This document shows positions 1 to 5,428 of a stretch of 9,491 bases of DNA, in pieces. The position numbers and the translations under genes are program-made. The notes under the pieces are model-generated. The model had not been told where the DNA came from, did not search any database, and saw only the letters and a program-made list of their open reading frames with translations. Positions within the stretch are counted from its first letter, which is position 1. Each line of letters starts with the position of its first letter. Location: the NCBI GenBank assembly GCA_022866185.1, contig JALHUG010000107.1:1-9491 (forward strand), written 5' to 3'. This stretch comes from Dehalococcoidia bacterium (GTDB taxonomy: Bacteria > Chloroflexota > Dehalococcoidia > SM23-28-2).

Positions 1-410
1 AGGAGGGCGTCGCCGTCGGGCAGGAGGCGGAAGCCGTGCTTCTGGTAGAAGCGGATGGCCCAGGTGGCGGCGGCCCACGTGCCCACCAGCAGGCGCTCGG
101 TCGTGGTCAGGCCCATGACCTGGCGCACCAGCGCGCCGCCGACGCCCCGCCGCTGGCGGTCGCTCAGCACGTAGCAGTGGCGCATCAGGGTCACATCCCT
201 GATCGGCTCGTAGCCGGCGACGCCGATCAGTCGTCCGTCTTCCTCCCAGCCGTAGAAGGTCATGCGGGCGGCCTCTCGCTCCAGCTCGTCCAGGGGCATA
301 TAGGGCTGGTGGTAGCAGTCGGTGGGGATCGCGCCCTCGTAGGCGGTGGCGGCGTCGTTGATGACCTCGCACATGCGGCTGAGGTCGTCCTGGTTGCAGG
401 GTCTAATCAC
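1..410 (-). CDS. GNAT family N-acetyltransferase (3' end off window)
   Basis: Predicted acetyl-CoA-dependent N-acyltransferase of the GNAT fold; the acceptor is unknown. About 136 codons are visible, and the C-terminus lies beyond position 1. The acetyl-CoA-binding motif A (Q/R-x-x-G-x-G/A) is seen around residues 86-92 as QRRGVGG, following a strand ending CYVL. A late FYQKHGF segment (motif B-like) is also present. The N-terminal half contains YEGAIPTDCYHQPYM, resembling a subgroup of small bacterial GNATs I recall with an aromatic, proline-rich segment there. The chosen start is GTG at 410, because it gives a protein beginning MIRPCNQDDL, typical of GNATs; an in-frame TGA five codons upstream excludes a longer form. 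A GGAG 10 nt before the GTG overlaps the stop of the upstream LigB-AMMECR1 gene (15-nt gap), so translational coupling in one operon is likely. No substrate clue beyond this pairing. Confidence 0.85.
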   Translation of the reverse strand, partial: MIRPCNQDDLSRMCEVINDAATAYEGAIPTDCYHQPYMPLDELEREAARMTFYGWEEDGRLIGVAGYEPIRDVTLMRHCYVLSDRQRRGVGGALVRQVMGLTTTERLLVGTWAAATWAIRFYQKHGFRLLPDGDAL

Positions 411-425
411 TGGCGGCGGTCTCCA

Positions 426-1781
426 TCAGGTGCAGCGCCTCACCGTGAAGCGGAACAGATCCGGCGATTCCTCGGGGCGGATGCCGGCCTTGGCCTTGAC
501 GATCGATAGCTGCTCCTCCACCGTGTTCACCCCCTCGATGTCCGGCAGCAGGAGGCCGCGGCGAAGGCCGAGGCGGACGATGACGCCGTAGCGCTTGGGG
601 TCGAGCTCCTCGGGGCTGGCCACCGGCTCTGCCGGCGAGAGGACGTCCACGCTGTAGGAGAGCTGGTCGAGCTCTTCGGGGCTCACGGGCAGAAAGCGGG
701 GGTCGCGCGTCGCCGAGTCGATTGCGTTGTGCACGACCTCCAGGGCCAGGTTCGCTTGGGTCGCCTCCATGGTGCCGATGCAGCCGCGCAGCTCGCCCCG
801 CTTCTTGATGGAGACGAACGCCCCCGCCCGTTCGAGCATCTCTCCCGCCAGCTCCTCCGGCTCGATGGTGCGACCGTGGCGGACGAACGTCTCCACCGCC
901 TCCCTGGCCAGGCGAGCCAGGGGGTGGCTTCCGGCGTCCACGCCAGGGCCTGCCGAAGGCTCTCCGCCCCGTTCGACATCGATGGCTGCCACCAGATAGC
1001 CCACGCCGAAGGTCCCCTCGTAGGAGAGGACGCGGGGCCTGGCCGCCAGGCCGTCCAGGGCGCCCATGAGGAAGCTCAGCGACGGCACTGCGTCCTCGGC
1101 TGCCCCATGGCGGAAGCCGAAATCCATCTCCACCACGGTCCTGATGTCCCACTCTGCGATGGCTCGCTCGATCATCGCGTCGAACAGGGGGCCGACGGGG
1201 CCGTAGGCCAGGTTGTGGGAGAGGTCGGCGCTGGCAATGATGGCCACCCGCTTGTCGAGGCGCTCGCTCGCTCGGGCGACGGCCTGCCCCAGAGCGAAGT
1301 GCTGCCGCGGCGGCAGGTAGGATGTGCACAAGAGCACGAGCTTGGCCTCTGCCAAGCCCGACCGCAGGTAATAGAGGGGAACGGTGCAGCCCCAGTCCAG
1401 CCCCTCGCACCAGAGGCCTGCGGCGTCGCGATAGCGCCAGCGCTCGAGCGGCTCCAGGGGCACGCCGGCCCGCTCAGCCTCCTCGCGGATGAGGGAGGCC
1501 GCCTCCACATCGTTCTCGAAGGCGAACGTCACCTGGGGCGCGTCCCAAGCATCGAGGCTGCCGTCGGCGCGCGGGCCAACCAGGATGGCGAAGGCGTCGC
1601 GCCGCGCCGGCCCATGGGGGGTGATGAGGATGGCCGTCTCCGGCTGGTGCTGGGCCATCTCCTGTGCCACCTGCTCCAGGGCGTTTATCGTCTTCTGGGT
1701 CTCCATCTCGCGGCCCTGGCCGATCTCGTGGACGATGATCGGCGGGTGGGGGGATATGCAGGCAAACACTATCGATGCCAT
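426..1781 (-). CDS. LigB/MEMO-like dioxygenase-fold domain fused to AMMECR1 domain (AmmeMemoRadiSam A/B type)
   Basis: A 451-residue two-domain protein. Residues 1-270 match the class III extradiol dioxygenase LigB / MEMO fold: SPHPP with H12, ITPHGP with H56, and SADLSHN with D186 and H189 are the expected metal-site or equivalent residues. Residues about 285-451 match AMMECR1: GELRGCIGT at 329-337, DPRFLPVSPEEL at 360-371, YSVDVLSP near 376-383, KRYGVIV and RRGLLLPDIEGVNT further on. These families co-occur with a radical SAM protein in the AmmeMemoRadiSam system, thought to act in an uncharacterised modification; that partner is not in this window. The start at 1781 is preferred over upstream in-frame ATGs because AAAGGAAAG lies just before it and a TATAAT box overlaps the alternative ATG at 1799. 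Biochemical activity is unknown; it is probably cytoplasmic. It leads the minus-strand pair with the GNAT gene. Confidence 0.9.
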   Translation of the reverse strand: MASIVFACISPHPPIIVHEIGQGREMETQKTINALEQVAQEMAQHQPETAILITPHGPARRDAFAILVGPRADGSLDAWDAPQVTFAFENDVEAASLIREEAERAGVPLEPLERWRYRDAAGLWCEGLDWGCTVPLYYLRSGLAEAKLVLLCTSYLPPRQHFALGQAVARASERLDKRVAIIASADLSHNLAYGPVGPLFDAMIERAIAEWDIRTVVEMDFGFRHGAAEDAVPSLSFLMGALDGLAARPRVLSYEGTFGVGYLVAAIDVERGGEPSAGPGVDAGSHPLARLAREAVETFVRHGRTIEPEELAGEMLERAGAFVSIKKRGELRGCIGTMEATQANLALEVVHNAIDSATRDPRFLPVSPEELDQLSYSVDVLSPAEPVASPEELDPKRYGVIVRLGLRRGLLLPDIEGVNTVEEQLSIVKAKAGIRPEESPDLFRFTVRRCT

Positions 1782-1797
1782 GGCTTTCCTTTCGTCC

Positions 1798-1826
1798 ATT
1801 ATATCCCTCGTCAAGGGGGTAGCGAA
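1798..1826 (-). promoter_or_regulatory. Candidate promoter for the LigB-AMMECR1 gene
   Basis: A perfect TATAAT reads on the minus strand at 1803-1798. Seventeen bases upstream is TTCGCT (1826-1821), a poor -35 (3 of 6 matches). A TTGACG is also present, but only 5 bp from the -10, so it cannot pair with it. Initiation about 7 nt downstream would give a leader of only about 10 nt, which fits translation from the ATG at 1781 and not from the ATG at 1799, which lies inside the box. Confidence 0.45.
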
Positions 1827-1920
1827 GGGCCTCACCTCGGACGGCATACCACGCCAGGGTGTCGCTACAACTCGGAGATAGAACAAGCTAGAGGTGCCCG
1901 TGTCCGCCGGACAGCCAGCG

Positions 1921-1946
1921 GCGATGCACATCGCTGTAACGATTAC
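1921..1946. promoter_or_regulatory. Two adjacent short inverted repeats upstream of treT
   Basis: In the 213-bp divergent spacer, GCGATG-CA-CATCGC (1921-1934) is a perfect 6-bp-arm inverted repeat. One base later comes GTAA-CGA-TTAC (1936-1946). They sit 50-75 bp before the treT start, where an operator or leader hairpin could act. No convincing plus-strand -10/-35 pair was seen nearby. The arms are short, so chance occurrence is possible. Confidence 0.25.
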
Positions 1947-1994
1947 GGGCGAGCCGCGTCCTAATCATCGAGGAAAGGGAGAAAGGGAGACGCC

Positions 1995-3275
1995 ATGCTA
2001 GACAGCGTAGACGTGGGACCAAGATCGCTAGATGCCTACACTCAGCTTATTGGCGAGCAGGGTGTGGCGGAAATAAGAGAGCTGGCGGAGCCGTTCAAGG
2101 GTGCGCGCATAGCTCACATCAACGCATCTACCTACGGTGCCGGGGTCTGCGAGTTGCTAAGGTCCATCGTGCCCCTCTATCGCGGCCTGGGCATTCAGGC
2201 CGACTGGAAGCTCATCTCGGCTGACCCCGAGTTCTTCAGTGTTACCAAGGCCTTTCGCAATGCCCTCCAAGGCGCACCCTACGAGCTGACGCAGGACGCT
2301 CGCGAAACGTACCTCATGTACAACAGCCGCAACGGGGAGCTTCTGAAGGAAGAGGAGTACGACTTCATCATCGTGCACGACCCTCAGACCGCCGCCATCC
2401 GCCACTTTCGCGGGCCAGACGGGACCAAGTGGATCTGGCGTTGCCACATCGATACCTCCGAACCCAATGAGGCCGTCCTGGAGTTCATGTTGCCGTTTCT
2501 AGCGGAGTACGATGCCCTGGTATTCACCATGGACGCTTTTGTGCCCGCCGCGCTGAGGCACCAGCGGGTGGTTACCATGACCCCGGCGATCGATCCCCTG
2601 AGCCCCAAGAATATGGGACTTTCAGGGGCGATATGCCAGGAGATTCTGGCTTGGAGGGGTATAAACCCTCGCAAGCCCCTGATAACCCAGGCGTCCCGTT
2701 TCGACCCCTGGAAGGACCCTCTGGGCGTGATTGAGGCATACCGGCTGGTGCGCAGCGAGGTGCCAGGTCTCCAGCTAGCCCTGATCGGTTCCATGGCGTC
2801 AGATGACCGCGAGGTGTGGGAGATGTATAGCAGGATCGTCGCCGAGATTAAGGGCGACGATGACATCCACGTGCTGACGAACCTGATCGGCGTAGGGGAC
2901 ATGGATGTGAGCGCTTTCCAGACCTCCTCCGACGTAGTGATTCAGAAATCCATCCGAGAGGGGTTCGGCCTGGGCGTCTCCGAGACGATGTGGAAGGGGA
3001 CGCCGGTGGTGGCCAACCGCTCGGGTGGCATCCCCCTCCAGATGGAGGGGGATGTGGGGGGCTTCCTGGTGGACGACACCGAGGAGTGCGCCAGGCGGGT
3101 GTTTTTCCTGCTGAGCAATCGCGACGAGGCGCGGAGGCGTGGGCTGGCCGGGCGGGAGAGGGTGCGCCAGCGCTTTCTCATCACTCGCCTGCTGGCCGAT
3201 GAGCTGCGTCTGCTGGCAAGTCTGGCTTCAGCGCGCGGGACTCTAGCTCCGTCGGCATCCGCCATTCCCGGATAG
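1995..3275 (+). CDS. treT: Trehalose glycosyltransferring synthase TreT-like (GT4 family)
   Basis: A 426-residue GT-B glycosyltransferase. The family makes trehalose from a nucleotide-diphosphate glucose and glucose (reversibly in characterised archaeal TreT), a cytoplasmic reaction yielding a compatible solute. Visible features: an N-terminal acceptor domain with STYGAGV (45-51) and HDP (128-130) followed by WRCHID (148-153); PAIDPLSPKN (197-206); SRFDPWKDP (234-242), carrying the Arg/Lys pair that contacts the donor phosphates; and the EGFGLGVSE segment (322-330), which is the E-x7-E signature of retaining GT4 enzymes, followed by GTPVVA. Length is as expected for TreT. The start is supported by GGGAG about five bases before ATG. 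The last 15 or so residues (TLAPSASAIPG) look like a non-conserved tail. The coding sequence uses ATA, AGA and CTA more freely than the neighbouring GCC/CTG-rich genes, which could hint at a different origin. A closely related GT4 enzyme with another product is the main alternative. Confidence 0.8.
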   Translation: MLDSVDVGPRSLDAYTQLIGEQGVAEIRELAEPFKGARIAHINASTYGAGVCELLRSIVPLYRGLGIQADWKLISADPEFFSVTKAFRNALQGAPYELTQDARETYLMYNSRNGELLKEEEYDFIIVHDPQTAAIRHFRGPDGTKWIWRCHIDTSEPNEAVLEFMLPFLAEYDALVFTMDAFVPAALRHQRVVTMTPAIDPLSPKNMGLSGAICQEILAWRGINPRKPLITQASRFDPWKDPLGVIEAYRLVRSEVPGLQLALIGSMASDDREVWEMYSRIVAEIKGDDDIHVLTNLIGVGDMDVSAFQTSSDVVIQKSIREGFGLGVSETMWKGTPVVANRSGGIPLQMEGDVGGFLVDDTEECARRVFFLLSNRDEARRRGLAGRERVRQRFLITRLLADELRLLASLASARGTLAPSASAIPG

Positions 3276-3317
3276 GGCTGCCTCTCTGCCGGCGCGACAA
3301 AGCTGACAGCATAGCAG

Positions 3318-3355
3318 GACCCCGGGGCTCGACCGGCTCCGGGGTCTCTCTTTCT
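3318..3355 (+). terminator. Intrinsic terminator after treT
   Basis: GACCCCGG (3318-3325) pairs perfectly with CCGGGGTC (3339-3346), enclosing a 13-nt loop. It is followed by a T-rich run (TCTCTTTCTT). It begins about 43 bp beyond the treT stop codon. Confidence 0.8.
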
Positions 3356-3362
3356 TGGCAGA

Positions 3363-3679
3363 GGGTTCGGGACTCCCGGGCACACACAACTCTAGTCTGA
3401 AGGTCATGAACAAGACGACTCGGCAAGAGGCAGGGCTGATGGCGTTCAACTATTTAAATTCACCTCTGCGGGATAAATCCCGCAGCTTCCCCAAAGCTGA
3501 GGGTTTCAACCCTCAGGGGTGTTCTTATTTTCTTGATCGCCATAAGCCCTGCAGCTACGACCCCCGCCGCCCTCCATTTCGTAGCTGCAGACCTTTAGGT
3601 CTGCCTGGAAAGGGCAACTAGGGCTTTCGGTCTATTTTCTCAATGGCCATAAGGGGGTCCGGGAATCAGGCCACCAACG
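3363..3679. repeat. Hairpin-rich region, probable degenerate long copy (copy C) of the dispersed repeat
   Basis: This gene-free stretch has edges resembling the shorter repeat copies. Its left edge (3363-3390) aligns with 9395-9422 of copy B, sharing ACTCCCGGG and CACACAAC. Its right edge (3653-3679) aligns with 5275-5301 of copy A, sharing GGGGGTCC, AATCA and CCACCA. The interior is different and longer. It holds hairpins at 3466-3485 and 3497-3516 (each an 8-bp stem with loop TAAA or TTCA), 3549-3590 (12-bp perfect arms, 18-nt loop) and 3587-3604 (7-bp stem, loop TTTA). It also holds an imperfect 22-bp direct repeat (3525-3546 and 3632-3653, 18 of 22 identical). No convincing protein is encoded. 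An 88-codon open frame over it merely reads through the hairpins. Confidence 0.6.
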
Positions 3680-3712
3680 GCGAACCAGCCTCGCCCCAGC
3701 TCGCACTCTTGC

Positions 3713-3746
3713 GCATCCCCACGCCTGCAGGTAGGATGGGGGATGC
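3713..3746 (+). other. Hairpin upstream of the FKBP gene
   Basis: GCATCCCC (3713-3720) pairs with GGGGATGC (3739-3746) across an 18-nt loop. It lies 40 bp before the FKBP start codon and has no following T tract, so it is not a typical terminator. It may be a leader hairpin or further repeat debris. No promoter was identified with confidence between 3680 and 3785. Confidence 0.4.
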
Positions 3747-3785
3747 CGCGAGTTGAATGCGGACACCGGGTATGGAGGCAGCGCA

Positions 3786-4319
3786 ATGAAGAGAGTGAGC
3801 TTGGGCTTGGCCCTTCTCCTTGGCATCGGCCTGACGGTGCCACTGGTCGCCTGCGGCGGCGGTGGCGAAGAGGCCAGGCCCACGCCAACTAAGCCGCCTA
3901 CGGCGGCTACGCCCACCACGCTGACTACGCCGACAGCACAAGCGACGCAGGCTCAGGGCGGCATTCCGGCCGTCTCTGGTACGCCTACAGTCACCGCGAC
4001 CGGGCTTCAGATCATCGACATAAAGGTGGGCACGGGCGCTTCGCCTCAGACTGGCCAGACGGTCGAGGTCCACTACACCGGCTGGCTTGCCGATGGGACG
4101 AAGTTCGACAGCTCGGTCGACCGGGGCCAGACGTTCAGCTTCGTGCTCGGAGGTCAGGTCATCAAAGGTTGGAACGAGGGCGTCGCTTCGATGAAGGTCG
4201 GCGGCCAGCGGCGGCTGATCATTCCGCCGGCACTTGGCTACGGTACGAGCGGTGCCCCACCCCGCATTCCCGCCAACGCCCAGCTCATCTTCGACGTGGA
4301 GCTGCTCAGCATCAAGTAG
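3786..4319 (+). CDS. FKBP-type peptidyl-prolyl cis-trans isomerase, predicted lipoprotein
   Basis: A 177-residue extracytoplasmic prolyl isomerase, expected to speed folding of exported proteins. Residues 1-22 form a lipoprotein signal peptide (MKR, hydrophobic core, lipobox LVAC with lipidated C23), followed by a Gly run and a Thr/Pro/Ala-rich linker to about residue 60. The FKBP domain covers about 72-177. Expected active-site residues are visible: Y97 in VHYTGW, F107-D108 in KFDSS, VIKGWNEG at 125-132 with W129, Y152 in LGYG, IP at 161-162, and F169 in the closing LIFDVELL. The start is chosen because GGAGG at 3774-3778 lies 7 nt before the ATG and the protein then begins with the signal peptide; a longer frame from 3753 would put the signal peptide internally. 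It converges with the archaellin gene, whose stop is 83 bp away, and no clear terminator was seen between them. The isomerase activity is a family inference. Confidence 0.92.
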   Translation: MKRVSLGLALLLGIGLTVPLVACGGGGEEARPTPTKPPTAATPTTLTTPTAQATQAQGGIPAVSGTPTVTATGLQIIDIKVGTGASPQTGQTVEVHYTGWLADGTKFDSSVDRGQTFSFVLGGQVIKGWNEGVASMKVGGQRRLIIPPALGYGTSGAPPRIPANAQLIFDVELLSIK

Positions 4320-4401
4320 CTCCTGGGCTGACCGGACGCAGGCAGAGCGCGAGCTAGCCTGGCTCCTCTGGCTCAAGAAGCTGGACATCGACCAGGGCCG
4401 G

Positions 4402-4992
4402 TCAGTGCAGGGTCATGACCCTGTCGATCACCGGCGGCATGGTGCGGTTGATGGTCAGGACGGCCCCCTGCGGGGGAATGATTTCCAGGCCAAACGTCTC
4501 GTTGGCAGCGAGCCTCGAACCGCCCGGCGGCTTCACCGTGATCTCAAAGAGCTCGCCGGTCTCCAAGAGATTGTCACCATCGCCGCTGATCTCGGCGACG
4601 CTGTAGGCGATGCCCGGGACGCGGTCCTGGGCGTCTGCGTAGTTGATGATGATGGAGCCGGTGTCCGCCGCCGGGTCTACGAGCACCGGGTTGCCTCCTG
4701 GCACGATCGCAATGTCGAACTCGATGCGGTCGCTTTCGTCGATGGCTCCGTCATCGTCGACGTCGATGACCGTAGTTGCGCCACGGGTTTGAACGCTGCC
4801 CAGGATGCTGTCGAGGCTGGCCATCAGGGTATCTTCGACTTGCTGGCTGCTATATGAGCCAGCGTTGAGGACTCCGAAGGCGACCGAGGAGCCCACGATA
4901 ATGAAGGAGGCGAGGACGATTGCCATGGCCGGGCCCGTCATGCCCTCTTCCTTCCGCCCCAGGTTGCTGAGGAGCTCGAAGAGCTTCTTCAT
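4402..4992 (-). CDS. Archaellin (archaeal flagellin)-like filament subunit
   Basis: A 196-residue protein with a class III (prepilin-type) signal: a charged leader MKKLFELLSNLGRKEEG, probable cleavage after G17, then a hydrophobic helix at about 20-45 (MTGPAMAIVLASFIIVGSS). Next come AFGVLNAG and a helical QQVEDTLMASLDSILGS, the usual archaellin N-terminal pattern. The C-terminal segment, LEIIPPQGAVLTINRTMPP, also resembles archaellin C-termini. The middle is acidic (IDVDDDGAIDESD), which may bind metal or be surface exposed. A membrane-anchored precursor would be processed and assembled into an extracellular filament. The start at 4992 is chosen because the signal peptide begins there; upstream Met codons would add 29 unrelated residues, and an AAGG lies about 11 nt before. 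No assembly ATPase, platform protein or prepilin peptidase is in the window. A type IV pilin-like adhesin is the alternative. Confidence 0.78.
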   Translation of the reverse strand: MKKLFELLSNLGRKEEGMTGPAMAIVLASFIIVGSSVAFGVLNAGSYSSQQVEDTLMASLDSILGSVQTRGATTVIDVDDDGAIDESDRIEFDIAIVPGGNPVLVDPAADTGSIIINYADAQDRVPGIAYSVAEISGDGDNLLETGELFEITVKPPGGSRLAANETFGLEIIPPQGAVLTINRTMPPVIDRVMTLH

Positions 4993-5141
4993 GGGCTCGT
5001 TACCTTGTCCAAGACTTTGCACACCCCATAGCAGCCGCCTATCTTTTCTCAGCGTACCGGGGGTGGCCAGAGCATACAAGGCGAACCCGGTTAACGAGGG
5101 GTTGAAACCGCGTGTAAGGTGAGGGCGAAGGTCAGCGGCCT

Positions 5142-5170
5142 TTCAACGGCCCGCCTCCTCCTGAACTCGC
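5142..5170. repeat. Left copy of a 29-bp direct repeat flanking repeat copy A
   Basis: The 29 bases here are identical to 5303-5331 (beginning TTCAACGGCCC, ending CTGAACTCGC). Weaker similarity extends a few bases further left (CAGCGGCCTT against CAGCGCCTT). The copy ends exactly where the similarity between repeat copies A and B begins. Confidence 0.9.
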
Positions 5171-5302
5171 GTAACTGGTTCGTGACTGGTGGGTTCTGGG
5201 CTTCTGGGTTCACACCCAACCCCAGCCTCAAGGCTGGGGCATGGGGGGCAAATCCGATGCCCCCGCCTTCAGGCGGGGGTCCAGAATCAAGCCACCAGCG
5301 CC
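5171..5302. repeat. Dispersed hairpin repeat, copy A
   Basis: This copy is homologous to 9374-9491. The left 49 bases are 82% identical (9 differences, mostly transitions). Two hairpins follow, at 5220-5239 (CCCCAGCC, loop TCAA, GGCTGGGG) and 5260-5279 (CCCCCGCC, loop TTCA, GGCGGGGG), both completely identical in copy B, separated by 20 nt. The left part contains two tandem-like ACTGG units. No reading frame of interest. The paired GC-rich hairpins resemble those near ends of IS200/IS605-type elements, but no transposase is present. It lies between the archaellin gene and the promoter of the thiamine-diphosphate enzyme gene, and could act on transcript ends or stability. Confidence 0.88.
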
Positions 5303-5331
5303 TTCAACGGCCCGCCTCCTCCTGAACTCGC
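5303..5331. repeat. Right copy of the 29-bp direct repeat
   Basis: Identical to 5142-5170. It continues into the promoter region of the downstream gene: the -35 box starts 8 bp beyond its end. Confidence 0.9.
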
Positions 5332-5338
5332 CCTGCGA

Positions 5339-5367
5339 TTGGCAGTCGGCGGGGAGCATTGTATAAT
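5339..5367 (+). promoter_or_regulatory. Near-consensus sigma-70-type promoter for the thiamine-diphosphate enzyme gene
   Basis: TTGGCA (5339-5344) and TATAAT (5362-5367) are separated by exactly 17 bp: 11 of 12 bases match the housekeeping consensus. Transcription would begin near 5374, giving a leader of about 55 nt that ends in a strong ribosome-binding site (GGGGGAGG, 5415-5422) six bases before the ATG at 5429. Confidence 0.85.
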
Positions 5368-5428
5368 CCTGCCGCATCCCCAACAAGCCAGCGATGGGCA
5401 GAGGAGCGTCTGTAGGGGGAGGACAGCT

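Noticed and set aside
403..1410. Long minus-strand open frame in another register over the LigB-AMMECR1 gene
   Set aside because: Arg/Gly/Pro-rich translation without domain motifs; the 426-1781 frame carries all the conserved residues.
729..1964. 411-codon plus-strand open frame
   Set aside because: Antisense to the LigB-AMMECR1 gene, low-complexity composition, no family pattern; a product of high GC.
3466..3604. CRISPR array or tRNA-like cluster
   Set aside because: Hairpin stems differ in sequence, spacing is irregular, there are no unique spacers of constant length and no cloverleaf or anticodon arm.
3355..3621. 88-codon plus-strand open frame in the treT-FKBP spacer
   Set aside because: Reads through several perfect hairpins, has no ribosome-binding site or protein-like pattern; it is better explained as repeat sequence.
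4328..4405. CTGACCGG and CCGGTCAG inverted pair in the FKBP-archaellin convergent spacer
   Set aside because: Perfect 8-bp arms but 62 nt apart, no T tract; too weak to call a terminator.
5040..5110. Promoter for the archaellin gene on the minus strand
   Set aside because: Only poor -35/-10 combinations (about 3 of 6 matches each) were found; not supportable.
5189..5428. 80-residue N-terminal extension of the thiamine-diphosphate enzyme
   Set aside because: It would cover repeat copy A, the 29-bp repeat and the promoter; a strong ribosome-binding site precedes the ATG at 5429.
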